The notes beneath the pieces were generated by a model. That model was not told the DNA's origin. It saw only the letters and a list, made by a program, of their open reading frames with translations, and ran no database searches. A DNA stretch of 64,000 bases from Clostridia bacterium. GTDB taxonomy: Bacteria > Bacillota > Clostridia > Oscillospirales > Acutalibacteraceae. Position 1 is the first letter of the stretch; the number at the start of each line of letters is the position of its first letter. Both the position numbers and the translations under genes were made by a program. Below are positions 17,164 through 26,136 of the stretch, one piece after another. The DNA is taken from positions 1 to 64,000 of the forward strand of contig CAAGJN010000027.1 in assembly GCA_900770255.1 (NCBI GenBank), given 5' to 3'.

Positions 17164-18243
17164 TCAGTTGTTCTTTTCAAACTCCTTCATGAAGTCAACG
17201 AGCTTCTCGACTCCCTCTATCGGCATCGCGTTATATATCGACGCGCGCATGCCGCCGACCGAGCGGTGACCCTTGAGGTTGACAAGGCCGTTCTCTGCCG
17301 CCTGAGAAACAAACTTCGCGTTGAGCTCGTCGCTCGGGGTGACGAAGGTGACGTTCATCATCGAGCGGTCACAATGTCTGACGGGGTTCGAGAACAGCTT
17401 GCTCGAGTCAATGAAATCATAGAGGAGCTTCGCTTTCGCCTCGTTTCTCTTCTTCATCTCCTCAAGCCCGCCGAGCTTCTCTATCCACTCGAGCACGAGC
17501 TTGCACATATAGATCGACCAGCACGGCGGCGTGTTATACATCGAATCGGCGTCAGCCATATTTTTATAGTCGAGCATAGCGGGAGTGATATCGCGGGCCT
17601 TGCCGATAAGATCCTCGCGCACTATGACGATCGTAAGACCTGCGGGCGCGACATTCTTCTGCGCGCCGCCGTAGACGATGCCGAACTTTGACACGTCGAG
17701 CGGCTCCGAGAGGAAGCACGACGAAACATCCGCTACGAGCGGCACATCGCCCGTGTCGGGAATATACGGGAATTTTGTTCCGTAGATGGTATTGTTAAAG
17801 CAAATATAAGCATAGTCGGCCTCGGGGTCAAAGTCGGAGCGGCTGACCTCGGGAATATACGAAAAGGTCTCATCCTTTGACGAAGCGACAACCCTGATAT
17901 CTCCGTACTTGCAGGCCTCCTTATACGCCTTGGTCGAAAACTGACCTGTGAGCATATAGTCCGCCTTGCCGCTGCCGCTCAGCAGATTGAGCGGTATGGC
18001 CGCAAACTGCGTGGACGCTCCTCCCTGAAGGAACAGTATCTTATAGTTGTCCGGAACATTGAGAACCTCTCTGAAAAGGCTCTGCGCCTCAGCCATTATG
18101 CCCTCGAACACCTTTGAGCGGTGGGACATCTCCATAACAGACTGGCCGCTGCCGTGATAATCAAGTATCTCCGCCGCGGCGCGGTTGAGTACGCTTTCGG
18201 GCAGCATTGACGGGCCCGCCGAAAAATTAAAAACTCTTGCCAT
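17164..18243 (-). CDS. serC: Phosphoserine aminotransferase
   Basis: A 359-residue PLP enzyme that converts 3-phosphohydroxypyruvate and glutamate to phosphoserine. Features are the start VFNFSAGPSMLPE, the LFLQGGASTQF phosphate-binding loop and the PLP lysine in VYGGAQKNVAPAG. The start at 18243 is set by the strong AAGGAGG site ten bases upstream and by the family N-terminus; a longer frame exists. It is the first gene of the serC-serA operon. No serB is present in the window; glyA, which uses serine, is at 60136. Confidence 0.95.
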   Translation of the reverse strand: MARVFNFSAGPSMLPESVLNRAAAEILDYHGSGQSVMEMSHRSKVFEGIMAEAQSLFREVLNVPDNYKILFLQGGASTQFAAIPLNLLSGSGKADYMLTGQFSTKAYKEACKYGDIRVVASSKDETFSYIPEVSRSDFDPEADYAYICFNNTIYGTKFPYIPDTGDVPLVADVSSCFLSEPLDVSKFGIVYGGAQKNVAPAGLTIVIVREDLIGKARDITPAMLDYKNMADADSMYNTPPCWSIYMCKLVLEWIEKLGGLEEMKKRNEAKAKLLYDFIDSSKLFSNPVRHCDRSMMNVTFVTPSDELNAKFVSQAAENGLVNLKGHRSVGGMRASIYNAMPIEGVEKLVDFMKEFEKNN

Positions 18244-18319
18244 AATATTACTTACCTCCTTTTCATGCGCAGAAAAAATTTCTCTGCGCCGAAAGCTATG
18301 AAAAGTATAGCTTTCTATC

Positions 18320-18349
18320 ATTATATAGCAAAGAAAAAAGATAAGTCAA
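18320..18349 (-). promoter_or_regulatory. Promoter of serC-serA
   Basis: On the minus strand TTGACT (18344-18349), an 18-bp spacer and TATAAT (18320-18325), about 75 bp upstream of the serC start. Confidence 0.7.
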
Positions 18350-18361
18350 CAAAAAATCGGG

Positions 18362-18390
18362 TTGAAAATCCATATGTGTAAATGTATAAT
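18362..18390 (+). promoter_or_regulatory. Promoter of the yerB-like gene
   Basis: TTGAAA (18362-18367), 17-bp spacer, TATAAT (18385-18390), back-to-back with the serC promoter. Confidence 0.7.
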
Positions 18391-18432
18391 AAAAAAAGCA
18401 AGAAAATCATCAAATAACAAGAGGGACTTCAG

Positions 18433-19530
18433 ATGGAAACTCAAAAGCGCAGGAAGAAACAGAACAACACAAAGCTTTTCATTCTCATAGCGGCAGCCGT
18501 GCTGCTCGTTGTGCTCATTGTACTTCTCGCAGTCAAGTGCACAGGTGGCAAAAATCAGCCGGACACGGACGGCTCGACGGACGAGCTCTCGTCCCAAACG
18601 GCGGAAGCCGCCGACATAGACCCGCTGACCGGCCTTTCCGGCTTTAAGGCGCAGAGCAAGCGCCCTATCGCAGTCGTAGTCAACAACTCGGGGCCCGCGC
18701 GCCCGCAATGGGGCTTGTGCACTCCCGACATTGTCGTTGAGGGTGTGACCGAGGCGGGCATTACGAGAATGCTCTGGCTCTATTCGGATATAGACAAGAT
18801 TCCCGACAAGGTAGGGTCGCTCAGAAGCGCAAGGCACGATTTTATTGAGATAGCCGAGGGACTGGACGCGATCTTTATACACTGGGGAGGCAGCAAATAC
18901 GCCTACTCCGCCATAGCGGAAAGAAATGTCGACAATCTCGACGGGCTCTCATACATGGGCAAATATTTCTTCCGCGACAAGGAGCGCACCGACGTCGCCG
19001 TCGAGCACCGCGGCTACACCACGCGCGAGGCTATAGAAAAGGGCCTGACAAAGCTTGACATCCGCCGCGACATCAAGTCGGGCTATTCGTCGCCCTTTGC
19101 CTTTGTGTCCGAGACCTCTCCCCGCACTCCCGCAGGAGGCTCCTGCTCAAAGCTCGACATAGTTTTCTCCTCCTACTGCAGCCACTCGTTTATTTATGAC
19201 ACCGCCTCAGGGCTCTACCTCAACAACATAGACGGTTCGCCGATGACCGACGCCGACGGCAAGCAGATGGCGGTAAAAAATGTCATTATCCTCTACTGCG
19301 GAGTATCACTTATGGGCGACTCCTCCGGCTGCGTCGACATGGATCTGTCGGGCGGCAGCGGCCTGCTCTGCACCAACGGAGCATACGAGAACATTACCTG
19401 GAAAAAGGGCGGACCGAGCGACATGCTCAAGCTCTACTCCTCCGACGGCGCCGAGCTCAAGCTCAACCCCGGCCAAAGCTACATCGGCCTTGTGCCCACC
19501 GACAAGCAGGCAAGCACCGTCATAGCGTAA
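18433..19530 (+). CDS. DUF3048 (YerB-like) exported protein
   Basis: A 365-residue protein with a basic start and one N-terminal hydrophobic helix (about residues 14-36), then a Ser/Thr/Asp-rich linker and two DUF3048 regions beginning at DPLTGLSG and KRPIAVVVNNSGPARPQWG. The family, typified by Bacillus YerB, is extracytoplasmic and membrane-tethered and of unknown biochemical role. There is no clear lipobox (the cysteine at about 37 follows VKC), so it is more likely a signal-anchor than a lipoprotein. The ATG follows AAGAGGGAC. It stands alone with its own promoter and terminator. Confidence 0.85.
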   Translation: METQKRRKKQNNTKLFILIAAAVLLVVLIVLLAVKCTGGKNQPDTDGSTDELSSQTAEAADIDPLTGLSGFKAQSKRPIAVVVNNSGPARPQWGLCTPDIVVEGVTEAGITRMLWLYSDIDKIPDKVGSLRSARHDFIEIAEGLDAIFIHWGGSKYAYSAIAERNVDNLDGLSYMGKYFFRDKERTDVAVEHRGYTTREAIEKGLTKLDIRRDIKSGYSSPFAFVSETSPRTPAGGSCSKLDIVFSSYCSHSFIYDTASGLYLNNIDGSPMTDADGKQMAVKNVIILYCGVSLMGDSSGCVDMDLSGGSGLLCTNGAYENITWKKGGPSDMLKLYSSDGAELKLNPGQSYIGLVPTDKQASTVIA

Positions 19531-19539
19531 AATAATAAA

Positions 19540-19577
19540 ATACAAGCTCTCCGGATGTTTTCCCGGGGAGCTGTTTT
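19540..19577 (+). terminator. Terminator after the yerB-like gene
   Basis: AGCTC-TCCGG pairs with CCGG-GGAGCT and is followed by GTTTTTGTTTG. Confidence 0.75.
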
Positions 19578-19680
19578 TGTTTGAATTTATATGAAATTTG
19601 GCAGACGCAAGAGCCTTCACCGCAAAGAGCGGGCTCGCCGCCTCCTTTCGGGCACGGCGGCGGGCGCCGGCCTGTAATGC

Positions 19681-20583
19681 CTACACCTGATAGTTCTTCT
19701 TTGTATCGTGATAAAGCCGCGTGATGTTCTGCAGAACCTCGGTGTGAGTAAAGGTTTTGTGATAAACAATATTGGTCTCGCGGATCATGCTCAGATTTTC
19801 TATCGGGACTATCGTCAGCTTCTTTTTGCGCATCTCCTTGATGCACACGCTCTTCGCTAGCACCGAGACGCCGAAATCCTTCTGCACAAGATCCTTTATC
19901 GTCGCAACATTATCGACCTCGAGGATAACGTTGAAATCGTCGATCGATTCGCTGCGGCTCTCGAGCGTTGCCTCGAACAGCATCCTGGTCGCCGAGGTCG
20001 GCAGACGCAGGATCAGGCGCTCCCTTTTAAGCTCGTTTAGAGTTATCATCGAGTGCTTTGCAAGCGGGTTGTTATTCGACATGATGCAGACGAGATAGTC
20101 CGTATCAAGCATGACGGAGCAGAGCGAGGGATTGGTCGCCTTTCCGTCCGTAATCGCAAGATCGATCTCAAAATTGTCAAGCTTATCATAAAGATTTTTT
20201 ATAGTATCTGTAAAAACTGTAATGCTTACGTTTGGATATTCATTGCTGTAGCGCGCCAGCACCTCGGCGGCAAAAGTGCTCTCCGAGGTATGCGTGAGCC
20301 CTATGCGCAGCTTCTTGATGTTGCGCTTCGAATTTTTGATCTCCATGCGCATTTTCTGATCCATCGATTTGAGAATGCGCGCATATCTAAGCGCAATCTC
20401 CCCTTCCTGCGTAAGAGTGAGCTCCCCCTTCTTGCGGTTGAAGAGCGGCGCGCCGAGCGTTTCTTCGAGCTGGCTTATCTGGTGGCTGACGGCAGGTTGC
20501 GTCAGCGAGAGCACCTCGGCTGCCCGCGTGAAGTTTTTCTGCTCCGCGACGGCTATCAAAGTTTCGGTTTTATTGTCGAGCAT
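19681..20583 (-). CDS. LysR-family transcriptional regulator
   Basis: A 300-residue LysR-type regulator. The winged helix-turn-helix lies at the N-terminus (NFTRAAEVLSLTQPAVSHQI) and is followed by the linker helix and a substrate-binding domain (from about residue 90, KLRIGLTHTSESTFAAEVL). The family usually controls a divergent gene, and here the divergent neighbour is the cation antiporter-MgtC pair; an inverted repeat lies between them. The start at 20583 fits the family N-terminus; a longer frame to 20616 adds an unlikely MIFKKFFYGDT. The effector is unknown. Confidence 0.88.
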   Translation of the reverse strand: MLDNKTETLIAVAEQKNFTRAAEVLSLTQPAVSHQISQLEETLGAPLFNRKKGELTLTQEGEIALRYARILKSMDQKMRMEIKNSKRNIKKLRIGLTHTSESTFAAEVLARYSNEYPNVSITVFTDTIKNLYDKLDNFEIDLAITDGKATNPSLCSVMLDTDYLVCIMSNNNPLAKHSMITLNELKRERLILRLPTSATRMLFEATLESRSESIDDFNVILEVDNVATIKDLVQKDFGVSVLAKSVCIKEMRKKKLTIVPIENLSMIRETNIVYHKTFTHTEVLQNITRLYHDTKKNYQV

Positions 20584-20608
20584 AGTATCACCATAAAAAA
20601 ATTTTTTA

Positions 20609-20636
20609 AAAATCAAAATTAAAATAATTTGATTTT
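20609..20636. promoter_or_regulatory. Inverted repeat, candidate LysR operator
   Basis: AAAATCAAAATTA and TAATTTGATTTT form a near-perfect inverted repeat around three bases, in the divergent intergenic region 26 bp before the lysR start. LysR proteins bind dyads of this sort and often repress their own gene. The repeat is seen; binding is inferred. Confidence 0.5.
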
Positions 20637-20777
20637 ATTATAGAACAAGTATATCATATATAAAAAGGAAAAACAAGAACTATTGCAGGGCAATAATAAT
20701 CAGACGGTCGCCGATCGGGTATTTTGATACTGTCGGCGGTTACTTTTTTTATTTTTACTGACAGAGGGATAAGAGAA

Positions 20778-22226
20778 TTGATTAACTCACTTTACGAATT
20801 TTTTAACGTCACCTCGCCTGTCGCCGGGATCATAATCTCAATTGCGCTGATGCTGATAACCGGTTTTGCAATGACGAGGATCACAAAACGGCTGAAGCTG
20901 CCGAACGTCACAGCCTATATACTCTCCGGTGTTCTGCTCGGTCCCTATGCGCTCAACCTCGTACCTCAAAACATCATTGAGGGCATGGACTTTCTCAACG
21001 ATATCGCGCTCGCTTTTATCGCGTTCAGCACCGGCGAATTTTTCCGTATATCCGCGATCAAAAAGAACGGCGCAAAGGTCGCTGTCATCACCGTGCTCGA
21101 AGCATGCTTGGCATCGGTTGCAGTGTTTCTCGTATCGTTCTTCATACTGCGTCTCGACATCAACTTCTCGATCGTGCTCGGCGCGCTTGCCTCCGCAACC
21201 GCGCCCGCATCGACGGTCATGACTATACGCCAGACGCACGCAAAGGGCGATTTTGTTGACACGCTGCTGCAGGTTGTCGCTCTCGACGACGTGGTGGGGC
21301 TCGTGGCCTACAGCGCTGCGATCTCCGTCGCGCTCGCAAACGCCTCCGGTCATTTCAGCGCCGGCAGCATCCTCAAACCGATCGCGCTTAACCTGCTTGT
21401 TTTCGGTCTGGGCTGTCTGTTCGGGCTGATACTCAAAGTGCTGCTCCAGAAACGTTCGACTGACAACAGGCTGATTGTCTCCATTGCGCTGCTGTTTTCC
21501 TTCTGCGGAATATGCGCTCTGCTCGACGTCTCGCCTCTTCTCGGCTGCATGGCGATGGGCATGGTTTACATCAACCTCTCGAATGACGAGCGCCTGTTCA
21601 AGCAGCTCAACTATTTCAACCCGCCCATCCTGCTGCTGTTCTTTGTGCGCTCCGGACTCAACTTCAATCTCGGCGCGCTCGTCGATACCTCGTCATCAAT
21701 CGGCAGCGTTCCGCTGCTCGTTGTCGGTCTGTGCTACTTCTTTGTACGCATTGTCGGAAAATATGCAGGCTCGTTTCTCGGCTGCCTTATCACCAAGAAA
21801 AACAAGCTCGTGCGCAACTATCTGGGCCTCGCGCTGATTCCGCAGGCGGGCGTTGCGATCGGCCTTGCCGCCATGGGCGCGCGAACACTCGGCGGAGAGG
21901 CAGGCAGCGCGCTTGAGACGGTGATTCTCGCCTCGAGCGTCCTCTATGAGCTCATCGGCCCGGGCTGCGCGAAGCTCTCGCTCTATCTGTCAAAATCCTA
22001 CTCCAACAAGCTCGAGGATATCGTCGAAATCGCGGAGGACGGCCATCAGAAAAGCAAGGTCGAGCTGCTTATCGAGCGAATACAGGCGATACAAAACGAC
22101 CTGCCCAAGCACGAGAACCCATACTACGAGGACGAACAGGCATTCTCCGAAGCGGCCGAAGAGCAATATCTGCTCGCAGGCATGTCCGCCGATCTCCGCA
22201 GAAAGAACAGGAGGAAAAGAAAATGA
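20778..22226 (+). CDS. CPA2-type cation:proton antiporter
   Basis: About 482 residues with some 12 hydrophobic segments and the Na+/H+ exchanger domain: LKLPNVTAYILSGVLLGPY, the LGALASATAPASTVMTI helix and the conserved VALDDVVGLVAY double-Asp site. The last 80 residues are a charged cytoplasmic tail. It probably exchanges Na+ or K+ for protons. Start choice is uncertain: TTG at 20778 has AGAGGG nine bases upstream, whereas TTG at 20724 lacks a ribosome site. The stop overlaps the MgtC gene by ATGA, so the two are coupled, and the LysR regulator is divergent. Confidence 0.83.
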   Translation: MINSLYEFFNVTSPVAGIIISIALMLITGFAMTRITKRLKLPNVTAYILSGVLLGPYALNLVPQNIIEGMDFLNDIALAFIAFSTGEFFRISAIKKNGAKVAVITVLEACLASVAVFLVSFFILRLDINFSIVLGALASATAPASTVMTIRQTHAKGDFVDTLLQVVALDDVVGLVAYSAAISVALANASGHFSAGSILKPIALNLLVFGLGCLFGLILKVLLQKRSTDNRLIVSIALLFSFCGICALLDVSPLLGCMAMGMVYINLSNDERLFKQLNYFNPPILLLFFVRSGLNFNLGALVDTSSSIGSVPLLVVGLCYFFVRIVGKYAGSFLGCLITKKNKLVRNYLGLALIPQAGVAIGLAAMGARTLGGEAGSALETVILASSVLYELIGPGCAKLSLYLSKSYSNKLEDIVEIAEDGHQKSKVELLIERIQAIQNDLPKHENPYYEDEQAFSEAAEEQYLLAGMSADLRRKNRRKRK

Positions 22227-22966
22227 TGACAACGCTCGAAGTTTTTGTAATATCCGACCCGATTGCGCGTCTGCTTGGCGAGTGGTCAACGGGGCTCAAC
22301 ACATATTCGGTCATCCTGAGAATAGCTATCGCCGTGATCTTTGCTTCGGTCATCGGCTGCGAACGCTCAAGCAAACGCCACTCCGCCGGACTGCGCACGT
22401 TCGTGCTCATATCGTTTGCGTCAACTGTCGCGATGATAATTGACATCTATCTCATGCAGAGCTTTTCATACGGCGTGCCCGTGATCTCGGCGGCAACGGT
22501 TATCGGCACCGCGATGGTCAGCGGCAACTCGATCCTGTTCAGCTCCCGCAATCAGATAAAGGGTTTGACGACCTCCGCCGGCCTCTGGGCGTGCGGCATA
22601 CTCGGCTTCACGGTCGGCGCAGGGCTCTACACGATAACCGTAATAGTTTATACCTTCCTGCTGTGCATCCTCGCCGGCTTCCCGTCGCTTGAAGCTTATC
22701 TGAAGAACCGCTCGAACCACTTTGAGATCCACCTCGAGCTCAAGAGCAGCGAATATCTTCAGGATTTTGTCGCAGTCATACGCCGCCTGGGGCTCAGAAT
22801 AGACGACATCGAAGCAAACCTCGCTTATGTCGGCTCGGGGCTCAGCGTCTACACGATCACGATCACTATAAACAGCACGGAGCTCAAGAAATACAAGACC
22901 CACAAGGAGATAATCGAAGCGCTCAGCTCGCTCGATTATATATATCATATCGAAGAGATGCGGTAA
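22223..22966 (+). CDS. MgtC/SapB family membrane protein
   Basis: A 247-residue protein with an N-terminal MgtC domain of four to five helices (VIFASVIGCERSSKRHSAGLRTFVLIS carries the family ER..R..AGLRT pattern) and a C-terminal ACT-like cytoplasmic domain (about residues 165-247). MgtC proteins affect Mg2+ homeostasis and, in pathogens, inhibit F-type ATP synthase. Coupling by ATGA to a cation antiporter points to a joint role in ion or pH homeostasis. The call is firm, the physiological role inferred. Confidence 0.87.
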   Translation: MMTTLEVFVISDPIARLLGEWSTGLNTYSVILRIAIAVIFASVIGCERSSKRHSAGLRTFVLISFASTVAMIIDIYLMQSFSYGVPVISAATVIGTAMVSGNSILFSSRNQIKGLTTSAGLWACGILGFTVGAGLYTITVIVYTFLLCILAGFPSLEAYLKNRSNHFEIHLELKSSEYLQDFVAVIRRLGLRIDDIEANLAYVGSGLSVYTITITINSTELKKYKTHKEIIEALSSLDYIYHIEEMR

Positions 22967-22980
22967 GCCTCTTGCAGCGC

Positions 22981-23015
22981 CAGTGCCGGCCGAAGCTTGA
23001 CTTCGGCCGGCACTG
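22981..23015 (+). terminator. Strong terminator after mgtC-like gene
   Basis: A 15-bp perfect stem CAGTGCCGGCCGAAG / CTTCGGCCGGCACTG with a five-base loop, followed by TAATTTTG. Confidence 0.8.
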
Positions 23016-23244
23016 TAATTTTGAAAAGGAGCCTTTATATTTTTCTCATCCTCATTGTAATTCTACTCTATTATATCTGTTGTTCCGCAGCCGAGCGCAG
23101 AACAATATTCTGTCAAGGACATCGCTGTCATAACGCCTGACACGGTCCTTACAGGTATCATTATCTGCTTTCGCTTGTTGCAATTTGTTTTCAACCGTCA
23201 AAAGATAAGCTGTTTTGAGATCGTGCGAAAACAAGAGAGACAGG

Positions 23245-23293
23245 CAAAAATCAAAGCCCTGAAGCCGTCATATATCAACGGTTTCAGGGCTTC
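23245..23293 (-). terminator. Terminator of the tRNA operon
   Basis: Minus strand: AAGCCCTGAA-CCG pairs with CGG-TTCAGGGCTT, followed by TGATTTTTG, five bases after the CCA of tRNA-Val. Confidence 0.85.
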
Positions 23294-23297
23294 AACT

Positions 23298-23374
23298 TGG
23301 TGGACACGCACGGACTCGAACCGTGGACCTCTTGCGTGTGAAGCAAGCGCTCTAACCAGCTGAGCTACGCGTCC
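23298..23374 (-). tRNA. tRNA-Val(CAC)
   Basis: A 77-nt cloverleaf on the minus strand beginning GGACGCGTAGCTCAGCTGG, anticodon stem CTTGC/GCAAG around TTCACAC giving anticodon CAC, T-arm GGTTCGAGTCC, and an encoded CCA end. Last of three tRNAs in one transcript. Confidence 0.95.
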
Positions 23375-23451
23375 TTAAAAAATAAAGATGTCAAAATCCA
23401 GACCAAACGAACTTCTGATCTACCGATTGCGACATCTGTGTTGGGTGGCTC

Positions 23452-23526
23452 TGGTGACCCGGACGAGAATCGAACTCGTGTTACCGCCGTGAAAGGGCGG
23501 TGTCTTAACCTCTTGACCACCGGGCC
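23452..23526 (-). tRNA. tRNA-Glu(TTC)
   Basis: A 75-nt tRNA beginning GGCCCGGTGGTCAAGAGG. The anticodon stem CCGCC/GGCGG encloses CTTTCAC, anticodon TTC. CCA is encoded. Middle tRNA of the operon. Confidence 0.95.
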
Positions 23527-23531
23527 AAAAT

Positions 23532-23608
23532 TGGTAGCGGCAGTTGGATTCGAACCAACGACACTCCGGGTATGAACCGAATGCTCTAGCCAACTGAGCT
23601 ATGCCGCC
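23532..23608 (-). tRNA. tRNA-Met(CAT)
   Basis: A 77-nt tRNA beginning GGCGGCATAGCTCAGTTGG. The anticodon arm TTCGG-TTCATAC-CCGGA gives CAT. It lacks the initiator features (three G-C pairs in the anticodon stem), so it is elongator Met, or possibly Ile with a lysidine-modified CAT. CCA is encoded. Only 5 bp separate it from tRNA-Glu. Confidence 0.93.
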
Positions 23609-23643
23609 ATATCTCAAGCCCTGTCATCTGACAAGGCTTGATT

Positions 23644-23672
23644 ATTATATTATATTGCAATCGATTTGTCAA
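23644..23672 (-). promoter_or_regulatory. Consensus promoter of the tRNA operon
   Basis: Minus strand TTGACA (23667-23672), exactly 17 bp, TATAAT (23644-23649): a perfect sigma-A promoter 36 bp before tRNA-Met, suiting a strongly expressed stable RNA operon. Confidence 0.92.
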
Positions 23673-23731
23673 TAACTTTTTTAATCCTACCGGCAAGTTT
23701 TTTCAAAAAAATCACGTTTTGCCGCAGCAGA

Positions 23732-25900
23732 TCAGACTTCCGCTTCGCTCAGCTCATTTACTCCCTCGCGAAGCTCAATTTTTTTGCCGCCGATCACCGC
23801 TGTCGCGGCCGCGCCGGCCGGAACGGTAAAGGTATAATGCACCCTGCCGTTCTCACGCCTCCATTCGCTCTCTACTCTGCCTCGGCGTGTGTCGATATGC
23901 GCCCTGACAAAGCTCAGGCGGCTATCTGTCAGCGGGCGGAATATGATGTGCTCAAATCCGGGGCGGTCGGGGTCGGTATTTATCCCAGCCGCGTCGCCGT
24001 ACATCCAGTCGGCTACCGCGCCGTAAGCATAGTGATTAAACGAGTTCATGTCCGCGCTCCACATCGTCCCGTCGGGCTTGATTCCGTCCCAGTGCTCCCA
24101 GATTGTCGTCGCACCCATGGTGACCGGATAGAGCCACGAGGGATATTCACGTCTGAGCAGCAGGCTGTAGGCGGTACCGGCATAGCCGTTGTCGCTCAGC
24201 GCATGCAGAATATAAGGCGTGCCGACAAAGCCTGTCTCGAGGTGTCCGCGGCGCTCCACAAGCTCATTGAGCTGCGCCGCCGTCGTCTCGGGCGCATCGG
24301 TGATGCCGAAATGCAGCGCGAGCACGCAGGCAGTCTGAGTCGCGTCCTTCACCCTGCCGTTTTCCATGTATCTGTCCCTGAAAGCCTTCGCCGCGAGCTC
24401 CGGAATTTCCTCATATTCGCTCACATCCCTGCCGAGAACATGAGCAGCCTTTATGAAAAGCTCTGTCGAATATTTATAGTAAGCAGTTGCTATGAGATCT
24501 TCGGGCGTCGAGCCCTTGTAGCTGCCCTCGGGCGCGTCAAGCCCGAGCCAGTCTCCATAGTGAGAGCCGCCTGTGCGCAGTCCTTTTTCGCTGTGCCCGC
24601 GCATCCAGTCGATCCACTTCTTCATCGAGTCAAACTGCTCCTCGAGTACTGAGCGATCGCCGTAGGTCTGATATATCTGCCACGGGCAGATCACCGCGAC
24701 ATCGCTCCACGCGCTTGAGCCGCCTTTGCCGTCGGAAATGTTCGGTATGACATGAGGCACGCAGCCATCCCGTCCCTGGTCGGCGGCGAGGTCGTGCAGC
24801 CATTTTCTGAAGAAGCGCTCCACATCGAAATTGAGGCTCGCCGTACGCACAAAGACCTGTGCGTCTCCCGTCCAGCCGAGCCGCTCGTCGCGCTGAGGGC
24901 AGTCAGTCGGGACATCGAGAAAGTTGCCCTTCTGACCCCATATGATGTTTTGGAAAAGTTGATTTACCGTCTCGTCGGAGCACTCAAAGAAGCCTGTTCT
25001 GCGAATGTCCGAGTGAACGACCACTGCTGTAAAATCCTCTTTTCTGACCTCACACGGCCAGTTTTCAAGGCGGATATACCTGAAGCCAAAGAAGGTCAGC
25101 GCGCTCTTGTATATGTGTTCGCGCCCATCGCAGACAAAGCGTATCTGCGCCTTTGCCGAGCGGTAGTTTTTGTTATAGAAGTTGCCGAAGCGGTCGAGCA
25201 CCTCGCCGTGCGATATGACGGCCTCATGCCCGCGTGCACCGCTTATCCTGAACTCGACACGGCCTGTCAGATTCTGGCCGAAGTCGATGACAGTCTCACC
25301 CGCGGGTGTTTTTATTATCCCGGCGGCGGGTATACGCTCGTGCTCGGTTATTTTCTCACCTTCCTGCTCGATAAGAAAGTCCTTACCGATATCGACGCAG
25401 ACACATTCCCGCGCCTCGCCCGCGTCAAATGTACTGTCATATATGTCGCCGTCATATATATTGGTATAGCGCAGCTTGCTCTCTCGTGCAGTCCAGCTGC
25501 CGTCAGTAACTATACTGTCCTGCGTGCCGTCGGCATAGTCTATTATGAGCTCCGCTATGAGCGCGCTGTCACGGCAGCCGAGAAAGTCCCAGCTCTCGCG
25601 CCTGTTTGAAAGCGCCCTCCAGCCCTGAGCGACTGTCACCTCGAGCGAGTTTTCTTCTCTGAGCATCGCCGTCACATCGTAGCTCTGAACCTGAAGTCTG
25701 TTCGCGTAGGAAGTCCATCCCGGGGCAAGCACAAAATCTCCGACGCGCTCCGCATTGAGCCTCGCCTCGTAGACTCCGAGGGCGGTAATGAGCAGCCTCG
25801 CCGAATTTACCGGCCTAACGCACCGAAAATTTTTCAAAAACACGGTGCCTCCGCGCAAATTTTTATTGCCACTTTTTATCCATTCAGAATTTTTCAGCAT
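23732..25900 (-). CDS. GH78 alpha-L-rhamnosidase
   Basis: A 722-residue glycoside hydrolase that releases terminal alpha-L-rhamnose from plant glycosides or polysaccharides. N-terminal beta-sandwich domains (FRCVRPVNSARLLITALGVYEARLN; FGQNLTGRVEF) lead to the (alpha/alpha)6 catalytic barrel with DVPTDCPQRDERLGWTGDAQ (about residues 327-346), which contains the catalytic acid region, and TTIWEHWDG (about 600), the probable base region. No signal peptide is seen, so it acts inside the cell on imported oligosaccharides or flavonoid glycosides. It is shorter than many GH78 enzymes (about 900 residues). It has its own promoter and no linked transporter. Confidence 0.9.
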   Translation of the reverse strand: MLKNSEWIKSGNKNLRGGTVFLKNFRCVRPVNSARLLITALGVYEARLNAERVGDFVLAPGWTSYANRLQVQSYDVTAMLREENSLEVTVAQGWRALSNRRESWDFLGCRDSALIAELIIDYADGTQDSIVTDGSWTARESKLRYTNIYDGDIYDSTFDAGEARECVCVDIGKDFLIEQEGEKITEHERIPAAGIIKTPAGETVIDFGQNLTGRVEFRISGARGHEAVISHGEVLDRFGNFYNKNYRSAKAQIRFVCDGREHIYKSALTFFGFRYIRLENWPCEVRKEDFTAVVVHSDIRRTGFFECSDETVNQLFQNIIWGQKGNFLDVPTDCPQRDERLGWTGDAQVFVRTASLNFDVERFFRKWLHDLAADQGRDGCVPHVIPNISDGKGGSSAWSDVAVICPWQIYQTYGDRSVLEEQFDSMKKWIDWMRGHSEKGLRTGGSHYGDWLGLDAPEGSYKGSTPEDLIATAYYKYSTELFIKAAHVLGRDVSEYEEIPELAAKAFRDRYMENGRVKDATQTACVLALHFGITDAPETTAAQLNELVERRGHLETGFVGTPYILHALSDNGYAGTAYSLLLRREYPSWLYPVTMGATTIWEHWDGIKPDGTMWSADMNSFNHYAYGAVADWMYGDAAGINTDPDRPGFEHIIFRPLTDSRLSFVRAHIDTRRGRVESEWRRENGRVHYTFTVPAGAAATAVIGGKKIELREGVNELSEAEV

Positions 25901-25954
25901 GTCAGTCCTGCTTTCTCCTTTACAAAATATGCCTTTTTTGTTGCATTACCTAAT

Positions 25955-25983
25955 ATTTTATAGAGATATACACAAAAAATCAA
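25955..25983 (-). promoter_or_regulatory. Promoter of the rhamnosidase gene
   Basis: Minus strand TTGATT (25978-25983), 17-bp spacer, TAAAAT (25955-25960), 55 bp before the start codon. Confidence 0.6.
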
Positions 25984-26047
25984 TAGTATTTGACCTGTTT
26001 GTTACAAAGTTGTTATAAATTTGTTATAATTTATAGCTTTAATTTTC

Positions 26048-26076
26048 TTGACTTTTTAATTGTTATAGAGTAAACT
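26048..26076 (+). promoter_or_regulatory. Promoter of the lipoprotein gene
   Basis: TTGACT (26048-26053), 17-bp spacer, TAAACT (26071-26076). A second, upstream candidate pairs TTGACC (25990-25995) with TATAAA (26014-26019). The two may act in tandem. Confidence 0.5.
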
Positions 26077-26136
26077 GAAAACATCGTGAATACGATTTCA
26101 CAAAAAAACAAAAATGCAAAAAAGGAGCACGAACAC

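Noticed and set aside
23614..23639. A 12-bp hairpin between tRNA-Met and its promoter as a terminator of the rhamnosidase gene.
   Set aside because: It lies downstream of the tRNA promoter within the tRNA transcript and lacks a T-run on the minus strand; it is more likely part of the precursor leader.
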